A DNA stretch of 64,000 bases from Novosphingobium sp. RL4 (GCF_035658495.1 NZ_CP141944.1:2072001-2136000), one strand, 5' to 3'; shown: positions 9,911-22,439, numbered from the stretch's first letter. Numbers and translations are program-made. The notes: generated by a model from the sequence alone, not told the origin.

Positions 9911-11623
9911 GTGAAGAGCGGCAAATGGTTCCTTGTGGCATTGCTTCTCGCCGTGGGGCTGGCGATCCTGGGAACGACGCCGCCGAGACCCGCTCAGGTC
10001 ACGGCAGCCGCCCGGGATTTCTCCGCCTTGCGGGCGATGGGCGATGTGGAGCGCATCGCCCGCGCGCCGCATCCCAGCGGATCGGCCGAACATGCGGCTT
10101 TGCGTGGCTACCTGATGCAGCGGCTTGGCGAACTGGGCCTGACGGTGCGCACGCAGGAAGGGACTTTTCCGGAGGACGCACGCCGGGGCCTGAATGCCCG
10201 CAGTGGCGGTAATGCCGCGCGCATCCCGTTGACGAATGTACTCGGCCTTCTGAGGGGATCCGAGCCGAACCTGCCCGCCGTGGCGCTGATGGCGCATTAT
10301 GACAGTGTCTGGGGGTCTCCGGCTGCGGCCGACGATGGGGCGGGAGTTGCGTCGATCCTGGAGACCGTGCGTGCGCTCTCGCTGGACCGGGAGCGTCGGC
10401 GGGATGTCGTGGTGATTCTCACGGATGGGGAGGAATCCGGGCTGCTGGGGGCGAGGATGTTCTTTGCGCAGGCCCCTGAAGCGCGGCGGATCGGCGCGAT
10501 CGTGAACCTGGAAACGCGCGGCGGTGGCGGCAAGGCGAATCTGTTCCAGACATCCGCGCTGAACGGCGATGTCGCGCGGCTCTGGGCGGATACGGCACCG
10601 CATCCGGCGGGTACGTCGCTGGCGACTTTCATTTACAGCGTCTTGCCTAACGATACCGATCTCTCGGTGGCGCTGCCGCATGGTTATCCGGCGTGGAACT
10701 TCGCCTTCATCGGAAGGCCCGGGCTTTATCATTCGCCGATGGCGACGGCCGACAGGCTCGACCGAGGCTCTCTTCAACAGATGGGGGAGCAGACCCTGGG
10801 ACTTGCACGGGCCCTTGCCCGCAGCGCGGAACTGCCGGGCCGGGCGCCGGACGTGGTGTTCTTCGACGTTTTCGGCCTGTTCGTGGTGCATTATGCGGTC
10901 TGGTGGGGCTGGGTGATGCTGGCCGTGGGCTTCGTCGGCCATGGGCTGCTGTCGCTACGCCGGTTCGAGGGCAGGGCCTTCCTGGACGGTGCTGTGCGAA
11001 TGCTTGGGCTTGTTCTGGTGACGGCGGGCGCGCTCTATCTGCTCAACCTGTTGTCCGGTGCGGATGGCCCGGTGAACTATTACGACCGCCTTGCTGCTAT
11101 CCCGAGGCTCCAGATCGTGGCGTTTTGCGCCAGTGTGGCCGTCTTTGTACTCCTGCTGGGCCGCAAGCCGGACGGCGAGGCGGGGGAGGCCGGATTGGTG
11201 CTGCCCTTGCTTCTGGGCGGCACCGCGTTTCAGGCTTACGCTCCGTCAGCCGCCTATGTGCTTGCGGTGCCGCTGATGCTGGGAGGCGTAGTGGCGCTGC
11301 TGCGAGCGTTCGGGCTTGGCGGTCTGGCGCGGGCGGCGGGAGCGACCGTTGCAGGTGTGGTAACAGGCTACGCGCTCATGCTCGGCTATTCGCTGTTGCA
11401 GGCAGTGGGGCCGACGATGCCGATGGTGGCGGTTCTTCCGCTGGCGATCGCCGTTTGCGCATTGGTGCCGCTACGGCCTGCGCTACCTTTACGCGGTTCG
11501 CGGGTGCTGGCGGCACTGCTGCTGCTGATGGCCATCGGTGTTTCCCTGTGGGTGCGGCTGGATGCTCCAGCGGTCAGCATCGCGGCCTATTCGGACGCCA
11601 GGAAGAGCCACGGCAAGACCTGA
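9911..11623 (+). CDS. M28 family membrane metallopeptidase with C-terminal multi-pass domain
   Basis: A GTG start at 9911 is preceded by a perfect AGGAGG 5 nt upstream, giving 570 residues. Residues 1-25 form a signal anchor. The peptidase domain (about 30-320) has the M28 zinc-site motifs MAHYDSVWGSPAAADDGAG, DGEESGLLGA and NLETRG, then a late histidine in LYHSPMATAD. From about 325 on there are seven or eight hydrophobic segments. The topology resembles eukaryotic Fxna/ERMP1 peptidases, with the catalytic domain facing the periplasm. The substrate is unknown. It converges on a membrane-protein gene with a 3-nt gap. Confidence 0.85.
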   Translation: MKSGKWFLVALLLAVGLAILGTTPPRPAQVTAAARDFSALRAMGDVERIARAPHPSGSAEHAALRGYLMQRLGELGLTVRTQEGTFPEDARRGLNARSGGNAARIPLTNVLGLLRGSEPNLPAVALMAHYDSVWGSPAAADDGAGVASILETVRALSLDRERRRDVVVILTDGEESGLLGARMFFAQAPEARRIGAIVNLETRGGGGKANLFQTSALNGDVARLWADTAPHPAGTSLATFIYSVLPNDTDLSVALPHGYPAWNFAFIGRPGLYHSPMATADRLDRGSLQQMGEQTLGLARALARSAELPGRAPDVVFFDVFGLFVVHYAVWWGWVMLAVGFVGHGLLSLRRFEGRAFLDGAVRMLGLVLVTAGALYLLNLLSGADGPVNYYDRLAAIPRLQIVAFCASVAVFVLLLGRKPDGEAGEAGLVLPLLLGGTAFQAYAPSAAYVLAVPLMLGGVVALLRAFGLGGLARAAGATVAGVVTGYALMLGYSLLQAVGPTMPMVAVLPLAIAVCALVPLRPALPLRGSRVLAALLLLMAIGVSLWVRLDAPAVSIAAYSDARKSHGKT

Positions 11624-11626
11624 GCG

Positions 11627-12061
11627 CTATTCGAAGAACTCGGGCGGCGGCTCGCGCAGGTTCCGCGCGCCGCGCATACCATGCAGGACCAACTTGCTGA
11701 CCACGGCAGCCAGCGTGGCAATCGGGATGACAGCAAAGATACCCGCTGCATCGATGCTCAAAGCCACGAAAGATGTCGCGAGAACGCTGGCCAGAAGGGC
11801 CAGGAGCATCAGGTAGCCTGCACGCTCACCCTTCTGCTGGGAGAAGCGAAAAGCGCAGGCGAAGGATGTCGCAAGGATTGCAGCAAGGAGCATGAGTAAC
11901 GGAGGCGGCAGTGTGAGCAGGAAGGCGGGGCCGGCGATCCGCAGCACTGCCAGCAGGCCCATCAGGATCAACGATGGGAAAGTTATGCAGGCACCTGCGG
12001 CGCAGAGCGTTGCTTCGCGAGCGCCCGCTTCGCTGACAATATCGGTATCCCCGAAGGCCAT
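11627..12061 (-). CDS. Hypothetical four-helix membrane protein
   Basis: This 144-residue protein has about four hydrophobic segments (about 22-45, 48-68, 79-100 and 104-125) between a short polar head and a basic-acidic tail (LREPPPEFFE). I do not recognise a named family. It ends 3 nt from the stop of the converging peptidase gene and starts about 50 bases beyond the rpoD terminator, so it is probably transcribed on its own. No ribosome-site or residue feature suggests a function. Confidence 0.7.
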   Translation of the reverse strand: MAFGDTDIVSEAGAREATLCAAGACITFPSLILMGLLAVLRIAGPAFLLTLPPPLLMLLAAILATSFACAFRFSQQKGERAGYLMLLALLASVLATSFVALSIDAAGIFAVIPIATLAAVVSKLVLHGMRGARNLREPPPEFFE

Positions 12062-12110
12062 GGCTTATCGTTCTTCCAACCGGGAGGGAGCATCAGGGGA
12101 TGATGTCCAT

Positions 12111-12140
12111 AAAAAAGAGCCCCGCCGAAGCGAGGCTCTT
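12111..12140 (-). terminator. Rho-independent terminator of rpoD
   Basis: On the minus strand a stem AAGAGCC(T)CGC closes over a TTCG tetraloop and is followed by TTTTTT. It lies 17 bases after the rpoD stop and is the end of the yqeY-dnaG-rpoD unit. Confidence 0.92.
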
Positions 12141-12157
12141 GTATCTTCGTGCAGTTG

Positions 12158-14173
<2,016 letters not shown>

Positions 14174-14213
14174 TCTTCGCCGTTATCCCCGTGCATTCAT
14201 CCCAATTATAATA

Positions 14214-16082
14214 TCAGGAAGAAGCCGCCTGTCTTGTCGCCATTTGCCTGAGGCGACTGTCAAATTCCAGCTTTCTCTTGAGTAGCCGCTGTTGATCGGC
14301 AAAAGCCTCGTCAGACAACTCGCTTTCGAACCGTGCCGTCGCTTGCGCCAGAGCGGCATCCAGAACCGGACGCTCCACCAGGAGATCAATTGCCTGGGCC
14401 AAATCCTCTGCCGCCTGATCCGCGCCTGTTCCGGAATTGAGGAAACCGAAGCGCAATCCTGAGTATTCTGCGGTGCCGGGGATCTCCAGGCCATTCTCGA
14501 CCAATATGGTGGCCAAACGGGTGCTTTCAAGCGCTTCGTTCGTGTCGCAGCAATCGAGCAGCAAACCGAAGCGCGGATCGAGGCCGGGGGTCCGCGCGAG
14601 GGCTTCGGCGTGACGCCTGATCTGTGCCGGCCACTGGATCAGCCCGGCCACGACTGCCGCCGACAATGCATCGCGCGCGCCGCCGCCGATGGCCTTGCGG
14701 AGGCGTTCGAGGGATTCGGGGCTCGATTCGGGCTGCGGCGTCCATCGCCCTTTCTGGTTTCCGCGTTGGCCGGGGCGGAATGCGGGGCGATCCTGTTGCT
14801 GCCAGCGGTTCTCCCGCTTCGGGAAGGCGAATTCGGAATAGCGGTCCTGCAGTTCGCGCCTGTAAAGGCTGGCGATATCGGGGTTCTGGATCGCATCGAC
14901 ATGGGCCATGAGCCGGGCCTTGAGGCCGGCCTTGTCTTCCGGTGTGATAAGCGGCTGGGCATCGCGTTCCGCTTCCCACAGCACTTCGACAAGACTGCGG
15001 GCTTCGCCGAGCAGGTCTCCCATGGCTCGGGCGCCGCGCTGCCTGATGAGGTCGTCTGGGTCGAGCCCCTCGGGCAGGCGAACGATTCGCAGGCTATGGG
15101 CAGGGCGGAGCAGGGGCAGGGCGCGGGTGACGGCGCGCATGGCTGCGCGCTGGCCGGCGGCGTCGCCGTCGAAGCACAGGATCGGCGTTTCGACATGGCG
15201 CCAGAGCATCTCGATCTGTTGCTCGGTGAGTGCGGTGCCAAGCGGGGCGACGCATTCGCCGAAGCCTGCTGCGGCCAGCGCGATCACATCCATGTAGCCC
15301 TCGACCACCACCATCCGCCCCGACTGGCGGGCGGCCGGCGCGGCGCGGTGCAGATTGTAGAGGGTGCGGCCCTTGTCGAAAAGCGGCGTATCCGGGGAGT
15401 TCAGGTACTTGGGCGCATCCGTCTTGTCCTTGGCGAGGATGCGCCCGCCAAAGGCGATGACACGGCCGCGCGCATCCTCGATCGGCAGCATGAGCCGGCC
15501 GCGGAAACGGTCGTAAGGGTCGCGGTTCTCGACCTCGATGCGCAGGCCTGCCTCGACGAGCATGTCCTCGGGGAAGCGGCCCAGGGCTTCCTTCATCGCC
15601 TGCCGTCCCTCGGGCGCGAAGCCGAAGCCGAAGCGCTGGAGGGTATGAGCGTCGAAGCCGCGCGTTGCGAGATAGGCTTTTGCCGCCGCGCCGCCGGGCG
15701 CGGTCAGGTTCTGCACGAACCACGCCTGTGCCGCCGCCATCACGTCGTAAAGCGTGTCGCGCTTTTCGGCCGCCTTGGCTGCGCGCGGATCGGGCGCTGG
15801 CACATCCATCCCCGCTTCGGCCGCGAGTTCCTTGACCGCGTCCATGAACGACAGGCCCTGATGGTCTGTCATCCAGCGGATCGCATCTCCATGTGCGCCG
15901 CAGCCGAAGCAGTGATAGAAGCCTTTTTCGTCGTTGACGGTAAAGCTTGGAGACTTCTCGTTGTGGAAGGGGCAGCAGGCCTTGAACTCACGCCCCGCCT
16001 TCTGAAGGCGCGTGGAGCGACCGATCAGCGCCGAAAGCGTCGTCCGGGCGCGGAGCTGGTCAAGCCATTGAGGGGTAAGCAC
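14214..16082 (-). CDS. dnaG: DNA primase
   Basis: The 622-residue enzyme makes RNA primers at the replication fork. The N-terminal zinc finger is visible (CCPFHNEKSPSF then HCFGCGAHGD), followed by the TOPRIM core with the acidic motif VVVEGYMDVIAL and DGDAAGQRAA. A Gln/Arg-rich linker (about 420-450) separates it from the C-terminal helicase-binding domain. It lies 27 nt after yqeY and 40 nt before rpoD. All expected parts are present. Confidence 0.98.
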   Translation of the reverse strand: MLTPQWLDQLRARTTLSALIGRSTRLQKAGREFKACCPFHNEKSPSFTVNDEKGFYHCFGCGAHGDAIRWMTDHQGLSFMDAVKELAAEAGMDVPAPDPRAAKAAEKRDTLYDVMAAAQAWFVQNLTAPGGAAAKAYLATRGFDAHTLQRFGFGFAPEGRQAMKEALGRFPEDMLVEAGLRIEVENRDPYDRFRGRLMLPIEDARGRVIAFGGRILAKDKTDAPKYLNSPDTPLFDKGRTLYNLHRAAPAARQSGRMVVVEGYMDVIALAAAGFGECVAPLGTALTEQQIEMLWRHVETPILCFDGDAAGQRAAMRAVTRALPLLRPAHSLRIVRLPEGLDPDDLIRQRGARAMGDLLGEARSLVEVLWEAERDAQPLITPEDKAGLKARLMAHVDAIQNPDIASLYRRELQDRYSEFAFPKRENRWQQQDRPAFRPGQRGNQKGRWTPQPESSPESLERLRKAIGGGARDALSAAVVAGLIQWPAQIRRHAEALARTPGLDPRFGLLLDCCDTNEALESTRLATILVENGLEIPGTAEYSGLRFGFLNSGTGADQAAEDLAQAIDLLVERPVLDAALAQATARFESELSDEAFADQQRLLKRKLEFDSRLRQMATRQAASS

Positions 16083-16109
16083 GGTCCTGCCGCCCGGTTT
16101 CGTGTCAGC

Positions 16110-16562
16110 TCAGGCCAGCGCCGCCTTCACCCAGCCCGAAGCCTTGCCCATGTCGAGCTGCGAGCCGTGGCGGGCCTTGAGCGCGGCGACGACCTTGCCC
16201 ATGTCCTTCATGCTCTCGGCGCCGACTTCGGCCTTGATGGCGTCGATCAGGGCCTTGGTCTCTTCCTCGGAGAGCTGGGCGGGCAGGAAGGTCTCGATCA
16301 CGTCCAGTTCGGCCTTCTCTTCGGCGGCCTTCTCGGGGCGGCCGCCTTCTTCGAAGAGCTGGATCGATTCGCGGCGCTGCTTCACCATTTTCTGGAGCAC
16401 GTCGATGATCATGGCATCGTCGTCCGGGAGGGAATCGGCGGTGCGCAGTTCGATGTCGCGGTCCTTGATCTTGGCAAGGATGAGGCGAACCGCTGCAAGG
16501 CGCGGCTTGTCGCCCGCTTTCATCGCAGTGATCTGGGCGGCCTTGATCGAATCACGAAGCAT
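16110..16562 (-). CDS. GatB/YqeY domain protein
   Basis: The 150-residue protein consists of one YqeY domain, related to the tail domain of GatB, the tRNA-dependent amidotransferase subunit. Family signatures here are MLRDSIKAAQITAMKAGDK, LPDDDAMIIDVLQKMVKQRRESI and the C-terminal MGKVVAALKARHG. Stand-alone YqeY proteins probably bind tRNA, but their role is not settled. It is the first gene of the yqeY-dnaG-rpoD group and is divergent from carA, an order widely conserved in alphaproteobacteria. Confidence 0.93.
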   Translation of the reverse strand: MLRDSIKAAQITAMKAGDKPRLAAVRLILAKIKDRDIELRTADSLPDDDAMIIDVLQKMVKQRRESIQLFEEGGRPEKAAEEKAELDVIETFLPAQLSEEETKALIDAIKAEVGAESMKDMGKVVAALKARHGSQLDMGKASGWVKAALA

Positions 16563-16646
16563 TGGTTTCCTGCTGTTCTGATAGGTTTTGGGGAGTGTCG
16601 TGGCGCAAAACTAGCAAGTCGTGCGCCAAATTGCACCCTTGCCGCC

Positions 16647-16675
16647 TTGACGCGGTGCACAACCCTCTCTAGCGG
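16647..16675 (+). promoter_or_regulatory. Candidate carA promoter
   Basis: TTGACG (16647-16652) and TAGCGG (16670-16675) are separated by 17 bases, with a predicted start about 45 nt before the carA ATG. The -35 box is good; the -10 box keeps only part of the consensus, as is common in high-GC alphaproteobacteria. Pattern match only. Confidence 0.4.
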
Positions 16676-16725
16676 GCAGGCCTTAGCACACATAGTCAGA
16701 AACGCCGTCAACGGAGCGACCCACC

Positions 16726-17892
16726 ATGGCCGACGCCGCATATACGCTTGCGCCCAAACCTGAAGGGGCGACAGGCGTTCTCGTCCTGAGCGATGGACAC
16801 GTGGTCTGGGGCCGCGGCTTCGGAGCCGTGGGCGAAGCAGTCGGAGAAGTCTGCTTCAACACCGCGATGACCGGTTATCAGGAAGTGATGACCGATCCGT
16901 CCTACGCGGGCCAGATCGTTACTTTCACGTTTCCCCACATCGGCAATGTCGGCGTCAACGACGAAGACCTTGAATCCAAGGTCGACGGCGCGGTCGGCTG
17001 CGTCGTTCGCGAGGACGTGACGCCGTCTTCTAACTTCCGCTCGGCGGGCGAGTTCGGTGACTGGCTTGCCGCCAAGGGCAAGGTCGGGCTCGCCGGGGTC
17101 GACACCCGCGCGCTGACCCGCCGCATCCGCCTTCAGGGCGCGCCGAACGCGGTGATCGCCCACAACCCCGAAGGCGAGTTCGACATTCCCGCGCTGATCA
17201 AGCGCGCGCAGGAATGGCCGGGCCTCGAAGGCATGGACCTTGCCAAGATCGTCAGCCGCGAAATCCAGGAGGGCTGGGAAGGCTCGACCTGGGAACTCGG
17301 CCAGGGCTTCGGCGCCGGGGAAGGCGAAACCCGCCCGCACGTCGTCGCCATCGACTACGGCGCCAAGGACAATATCTTCCGCAACCTCGTGAAGGCCGGC
17401 GCCCGCGTGACCGTCGTTCCCGCCGAGACTTCGCTCGACGCGATCCTCGCGCTTGAGCCCAAGGGCGTGTTCCTCTCGAACGGCCCGGGCGATCCGGCGG
17501 CGACCGGCGAATATGCCGTTCCGGTGATCCGCGCGCTGCTGGAGCGCGACGTGCCGATCTTCGGCATCTGCCTCGGTCACCAGATGCTCGGCCTCGCGGC
17601 CGGCGCCAGGACCTCGAAGATGCACCAGGGCCACCGTGGCGCCAACCATCCTGTGAAGCGCTTGGACGACGCCGTCGTCGAGATTACCTCGATGAACCAC
17701 GGCTTCGCGGTCGACAACCAGACGCTGCCCGACAATGTCGAGGAAACCCACGTTTCGCTGTTCGACGGTTCGAACTGCGGCATCTCCATCAAGGGGAAGA
17801 AGGCCTTCGGCGTGCAGTATCACCCCGAAGCCAGCCCCGGTCCGCAGGACAGCTTCTACCTCTTCGAGAAGTTCGTGGGTATGCTGGCCTGA
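16726..17892 (+). CDS. carA: Carbamoyl-phosphate synthase small subunit
   Basis: This 388-residue glutaminase subunit supplies ammonia to CarB for carbamoyl phosphate, the precursor of pyrimidines and arginine. The N-terminal CPSase domain has FNTAMTGYQEVMTDPSYAGQ; the class I glutamine amidotransferase domain has the nucleophile in FGICLGHQMLG (C282) and the His-Glu pair in QYHPEASPGP. Divergent from yqeY and followed, after one unknown gene, by carB. Confidence 0.98.
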   Translation: MADAAYTLAPKPEGATGVLVLSDGHVVWGRGFGAVGEAVGEVCFNTAMTGYQEVMTDPSYAGQIVTFTFPHIGNVGVNDEDLESKVDGAVGCVVREDVTPSSNFRSAGEFGDWLAAKGKVGLAGVDTRALTRRIRLQGAPNAVIAHNPEGEFDIPALIKRAQEWPGLEGMDLAKIVSREIQEGWEGSTWELGQGFGAGEGETRPHVVAIDYGAKDNIFRNLVKAGARVTVVPAETSLDAILALEPKGVFLSNGPGDPAATGEYAVPVIRALLERDVPIFGICLGHQMLGLAAGARTSKMHQGHRGANHPVKRLDDAVVEITSMNHGFAVDNQTLPDNVEETHVSLFDGSNCGISIKGKKAFGVQYHPEASPGPQDSFYLFEKFVGMLA

Positions 17893-18058
17893 TGGGTATA
17901 ACGGGTCGGTCTCTCTTCGCGGCGTTCGCGCCGCGCCCCGCATCGGCGATCATTGCCGGTGCGGACCAGCGAGTTTTCGACCCGCCAGCACAGTTTGCCT
18001 ATGCAGTCGAGTGTCCGGCCTTAGCGGCCGGAGCCCATGCAAAGCAAGGTGATGCCCA

Positions 18059-18436
18059 ATGACCGACCTTATCGACCACATGCTCGCTTACTATATTGCC
18101 GGACAGGCTGCCGAACTCACGGTTGCGCCGCGTTTCTACCCTTACGGTGAATTGCAGCTCATCTTCGAGGACAAGGTCTCGGTCGCCGTTCGCAAGTTCG
18201 GCCCCAAGGTGCGCAAGCACGCCAAGGAAGCCGGCAAGGTCTTCATCGACCGGATGCTCGAAACGGGTGCCTGGTCGACCACAGAGGGCGAGTATGGCGG
18301 TTCGATGCACCAGTTTCAGGCTGACCGATACCGCGCGGTGATCCGCGAGGAGCAGGACAGCAACCCGATCATTCTCAAAGCCAAGGCCGAAGGCCCAGAT
18401 TACTGGGACAAGGCGTTTGGCGAACTGGTGGCCTAG
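18059..18436 (+). CDS. Hypothetical protein between carA and carB
   Basis: This 125-residue soluble protein begins [20 protein letters not shown] and is rich in Tyr, Lys and Glu, with no signal or membrane segment. I do not recognise a domain. It lies 166 nt after carA and 47 nt before carB on the same strand and so is probably cotranscribed with them. The codon use matches its neighbours, which supports it as a true gene. A weak inverted repeat (about 18015-18031) lies just before its start. Whether it acts in carbamoyl-phosphate metabolism or is only a passenger cannot be told. Confidence 0.8.
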   Translation: MTDLIDHMLAYYIAGQAAELTVAPRFYPYGELQLIFEDKVSVAVRKFGPKVRKHAKEAGKVFIDRMLETGAWSTTEGEYGGSMHQFQADRYRAVIREEQDSNPIILKAKAEGPDYWDKAFGELVA

Positions 18437-18483
18437 GCCGCCAGTCCGACATACAAGACACACAGGACACCCCAGGACAGCCC

Positions 18484-21400
18484 ATGCCCAAGCGCACAGA
18501 CATCTCCTCGATCCTCGTCATCGGCGCCGGCCCGATCATCATCGGCCAGGCCTGCGAATTCGACTATTCGGGAACGCAGGCGATCAAGGCGCTCAAGGAA
18601 GAGGGCTACCGGGTCGTCCTGGTGAACTCCAACCCGGCGACGATCATGACCGACCCGGACATGGCCGACGCCACTTATGTCGAGCCGATCACCCCGGAAG
18701 TGGTCGCCAAGATCATCGAGAAGGAGCGCCCGGATGCGGTGCTCCCGACGATGGGCGGTCAGACCGCACTGAACTGCGCGCTGGCGCTGTTCAACGACGG
18801 AACGCTGGAGAAGTTCGGCGTCCAGATGATCGGCGCCGACGCCGACGCCATCGACAAGGCCGAGGATCGTCAGCGTTTCCGCGACGCGATGGATAAGATC
18901 GGCCTCAATTCGGCCCGCTCGGGCGTGGCTCACACCATGGACGAAGCCTTCGCGGTGCTCGAACGCACCGGGCTGCCTTCGATCATCCGTCCCAGCTTCA
19001 CGATGGGCGGCACCGGCGGCGGCATCGCCTACAACAAGGCCGAGTTCGAGACGATCGTCCGCTCCGGCCTCGACGCTTCCCCGACCACCGAGGTCCTTAT
19101 CGAGGAATCGCTGCTCGGCTGGAAGGAGTATGAGATGGAGGTCGTGCGCGACAAGCACGACAACTGCATCATCATCTGCTCGATCGAAAACGTCGATCCC
19201 ATGGGTGTCCACACGGGCGACTCCATCACTGTCGCGCCGGCGCTGACGCTGACCGACAAGGAATACCAGATCATGCGCAACGCCTCGATCGAGGTGCTGC
19301 GCGAGATCGGCGTGGAAACCGGCGGTTCGAACGTGCAGTTCGCGGTCAATCCGAAGGACGGCCGCCTGATCGTCATCGAGATGAACCCGCGCGTTTCGCG
19401 CTCGTCGGCGCTGGCTTCGAAGGCCACCGGCTTCCCGATCGCGCGCGTCGCGGCGAAGCTGGCCGTGGGCTACACGCTCGACGAGATCATGAACGAGATC
19501 ACCGGCGCCACGCCGGCCGCGTTCGAGCCGACCATCGACTACGTCGTCACCAAGATCCCGCGCTTCGCCTTCGAGAAGTTCAAGGGCGCCAAGAATGACC
19601 TCACCACCGCGATGAAGTCGGTCGGCGAAGTCATGGCGATCGGCCGCAACATCAAGGAATCGATGCAGAAGGCCCTGCGCGGTCTCGAAACCGGCCTTGA
19701 CGGTTTCAACCGCGTGGTCGAGCTGGAAGGCGCGGGCCGCGACGTGATCACCGCTGCCCTGTCCCGTGCGACGCCGGAGCGTCTGCTGCATGTCGCGCAG
19801 GCCTTCCGCGAAGGCTTCACCGTCGATGAGATCCACGCGATCGCGCACTACGACAAGTGGTTCCTGCGTCACATCGAAGAGATCATCGCCGAAGAGGCGA
19901 ATATCATGAAGAACGGCCTGCCGGTCGATGCGCAGGGTCTGCGCCGCGTCAAGGCGATGGGCTTCTCGGACAAGCGCCTTGCCACGCTGGCTGTGCGTTC
20001 GGTTGGCGTCGCGGGCGGCATGGGCGAGACCCAGGCCAAGCGCTCGGGCCTGCTGCACGACGCGCTGCGCGCCATGGCCGGCGCCACCAGCGAGGACGAG
20101 GTGCGCGCACTGCGCACCAAGCTGGGCGTCCACCCGGTATTCAAGCGCATCGATTCCTGCGCGGCCGAGTTCGAGGCGGTGACGCCCTACATGTACTCGA
20201 CTTATGAAGCCCCGATCTTCGGTGAGCCCGAGAACGAGGCCAATCCGTCGGATCGCCGCAAGGTCGTGATTCTCGGCGGCGGTCCCAACCGCATCGGCCA
20301 GGGGATCGAGTTCGACTACTGCTGCGTCCACGCCTGCTTCGCGCTTGCCGAAGTCGGCTACGAGACGATCATGGTGAACTGCAACCCCGAGACCGTCTCG
20401 ACCGACTACGACACCTCGGACCGCCTCTATTTCGAGCCACTCACCGGCGAGGACGTGCTGGAAATCCTGCGCGTCGAACAGTCGAAGGGCGAGCTCGTCG
20501 GCGTTATCGTGCAGTTCGGCGGCCAGACCCCGCTCAAGCTGGCGCAAGCGCTGGAAGACGCCGGCATTCCGATCCTCGGAACCTCGCCCGACGCGATCGA
20601 CCTTGCCGAAGACCGCGAGCGGTTCTCGGCGCTGGTCGAGAAGCTGGGCCTCAAGCAGCCGGCCAACGGCATCGCCCGCAGCCGTGACGAAGCCGTCGCC
20701 GTTGCCAATCGCATCGGCTACCCGGTTCTCATGCGTCCCAGCTACGTGCTCGGCGGCCGCGCCATGGAGATCGTCGACAGCGAACAGCAGCTCGACGACT
20801 ACATCGCCACCGCCGTTCAGGTCTCGGGCGACAGCCCGGTGCTGATCGACCAGTACCTGCGCGACGCCATCGAGTGCGACGTCGATGCGCTTTGCGATGG
20901 TGACCAGGTCGTCGTCGCTGGCGTCATGCAGCATATCGAGGAAGCGGGCATCCACTCGGGCGACAGCGCCTGCTCGCTGCCGCCCTACAGCCTGCCTGCC
21001 GAAATCATCGCCGAGATGGAGCGCCAGGCTGAAGCACTGGCCTTCGGGCTCAGCGTACGCGGCCTGATGAACATCCAGTTCGCGGTGAAGGACGGCGAGG
21101 TCTACCTCATTGAAGTGAACCCGCGTGCCTCGCGCACCGTGCCCTTCGTCGCCAAGGCGCTGGGGCAGCCGGTCGCCAAGATCGCCTCGCGCATCATGGC
21201 CGGCGAAAAGCTGGCAGACTTCCCGCCGTTCAAGCGTGACCTGCCTTATGTGGCGGTCAAGGAAGCGGTCTTCCCCTTCGCGCGCTTCCCGGGCGTCGAT
21301 CCGGTGCTGAGCCCCGAAATGAAGTCGACCGGCGAAGTCATGGGCATCGATGCCGACTTCCCGCGCGCTTTCCTCAAGGCCCAGCTTGGGGCCAGCATGC

Positions 21401-21807
21401 GCCTGCCCGACAGCGGTCTCGTCTTCGTTTCGGTGAAGGACAGCGACAAGCCGGTCATCCTTCCGGCGGTCCAGATCCTGGTGAAGGAGGGCTTCCGCAT
21501 CATCGCCACGTCAGGCACGCACAAGTACCTGACCGAAGCCGGCCTGCCGGTGGAACTGGTCAACAAGGTTGCCGAAGGACGTCGGCACATCGTCGACAAG
21601 ATCGTGGATGGCGACATTGCGCTGATCTTCAACACGACCGAAGGTTGGCAGAGCCTGAAGGACTCGCAATCGATCCGCGGATCCGCGCTTACCGGCAAGG
21701 TGCCGTACTTCACGACAGCGGCCGCCAGCGTCGCTGCTGCACAGGCAATTTCTGCGCAAAGCGGGAGCCAGCTTGAAGTGCGTTCGTTGCAGGATTATTA
21801 TAGCTGA
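18484..21807 (+). CDS. carB: Carbamoyl-phosphate synthase large subunit
   Basis: At 1107 residues it has the full duplicated ATP-grasp architecture: the first half begins [20 protein letters not shown] and the second repeats it as [18 protein letters not shown] (from about residue 590). The C-terminal allosteric domain (about 960-1100) is present. It makes carbamoyl phosphate from bicarbonate, two ATP and the ammonia from CarA. Key motifs such as [20 protein letters not shown] and its copy [20 protein letters not shown] are intact. Confidence 0.98.
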   Translation: MPKRTDISSILVIGAGPIIIGQACEFDYSGTQAIKALKEEGYRVVLVNSNPATIMTDPDMADATYVEPITPEVVAKIIEKERPDAVLPTMGGQTALNCALALFNDGTLEKFGVQMIGADADAIDKAEDRQRFRDAMDKIGLNSARSGVAHTMDEAFAVLERTGLPSIIRPSFTMGGTGGGIAYNKAEFETIVRSGLDASPTTEVLIEESLLGWKEYEMEVVRDKHDNCIIICSIENVDPMGVHTGDSITVAPALTLTDKEYQIMRNASIEVLREIGVETGGSNVQFAVNPKDGRLIVIEMNPRVSRSSALASKATGFPIARVAAKLAVGYTLDEIMNEITGATPAAFEPTIDYVVTKIPRFAFEKFKGAKNDLTTAMKSVGEVMAIGRNIKESMQKALRGLETGLDGFNRVVELEGAGRDVITAALSRATPERLLHVAQAFREGFTVDEIHAIAHYDKWFLRHIEEIIAEEANIMKNGLPVDAQGLRRVKAMGFSDKRLATLAVRSVGVAGGMGETQAKRSGLLHDALRAMAGATSEDEVRALRTKLGVHPVFKRIDSCAAEFEAVTPYMYSTYEAPIFGEPENEANPSDRRKVVILGGGPNRIGQGIEFDYCCVHACFALAEVGYETIMVNCNPETVSTDYDTSDRLYFEPLTGEDVLEILRVEQSKGELVGVIVQFGGQTPLKLAQALEDAGIPILGTSPDAIDLAEDRERFSALVEKLGLKQPANGIARSRDEAVAVANRIGYPVLMRPSYVLGGRAMEIVDSEQQLDDYIATAVQVSGDSPVLIDQYLRDAIECDVDALCDGDQVVVAGVMQHIEEAGIHSGDSACSLPPYSLPAEIIAEMERQAEALAFGLSVRGLMNIQFAVKDGEVYLIEVNPRASRTVPFVAKALGQPVAKIASRIMAGEKLADFPPFKRDLPYVAVKEAVFPFARFPGVDPVLSPEMKSTGEVMGIDADFPRAFLKAQLGASMRLPDSGLVFVSVKDSDKPVILPAVQILVKEGFRIIATSGTHKYLTEAGLPVELVNKVAEGRRHIVDKIVDGDIALIFNTTEGWQSLKDSQSIRGSALTGKVPYFTTAAASVAAAQAISAQSGSQLEVRSLQDYYS

Positions 21808-21937
21808 AATCGATCTAGCCTCCCCACATCGCTGCAGATCGGCCCAGTCCCCGGGAATATCCTGTGGGACGGGACAGGAAACTAGTCTCCCTCGACTGGT
21901 TTCGCGGAGCGGGGAGGCAGCAGGAAGGAAGTAATTG

Positions 21938-22414
21938 ATGGCCAGTATCGAAAAGCTCCCCATGCTCGCCGAGGGGTATGAGAAGCTGACCGCCGAGATC
22001 AAGGCGCTGCGTGAAGAGCGCCCCCGGATCGTCGATGCGATCGAGGAAGCGCGTGCCCACGGCGATCTCTCGGAAAATGCCGAGTATCACGCCGCAAAGG
22101 AACGCCAGGGCCAGGTCGAAGCAACGATCGCCGATCTCGAAGACAAGATCACCCGTGCCCAGATCGTCGATCCGGCCACGCTTTCCAGCGACAAGATCAT
22201 CTTCGGCGCCACAGTCACGCTACTCGACGAGGACGACAAGCCGGTGAAGTACCAGATCGTCGGTCCTTATGAAGCGGATGCCCGGGTAGGCCGCATCAGC
22301 TACAATTCGCCGCTCGGCAAGGCGCTTATCGGTCGCAAGATCGAAGAAGAAGTCGAAGTGACAGTGCCATCGGGCGACAAGTTCTACCTCGTGCAGAAGA
22401 TCGAGTTCATTTGA
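21938..22414 (+). CDS. greA: Transcription elongation factor GreA
   Basis: The 158-residue factor rescues backtracked RNA polymerase by stimulating transcript cleavage. The N-terminal coiled coil carries the acidic tip with [18 protein letters not shown] (D and E catalytic residues), and the C-terminal FKBP-like domain has [20 protein letters not shown]. The ATG at 21938 follows AAGGAAG; a TTG one codon upstream is possible but unneeded. It follows carB by 130 nt and ends in its own terminator. Confidence 0.97.
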   Translation: MASIEKLPMLAEGYEKLTAEIKALREERPRIVDAIEEARAHGDLSENAEYHAAKERQGQVEATIADLEDKITRAQIVDPATLSSDKIIFGATVTLLDEDDKPVKYQIVGPYEADARVGRISYNSPLGKALIGRKIEEEVEVTVPSGDKFYLVQKIEFI

Positions 22415-22439
22415 ACCGATCTATCTGACAAGAGCAAAG

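Noticed and set aside
17892..18062. A 56-codon ORF that overlaps the carA stop (TGATG) and the start of the next gene (ATGA)
   Set aside because: The double overlap is attractive, but the codons include several that are rare in this genome (ATA, TTA, CGA), there is no ribosome site of its own, and the translation looks random. Conservation in relatives would change this view.
18433..20955. An 840-codon minus-strand frame opposite carB, and similar long frames opposite rpoD (12149-14251) and dnaG (14610-16763)
   Set aside because: Same reason: antisense shadows of well-identified genes without ribosome sites or recognisable domains.
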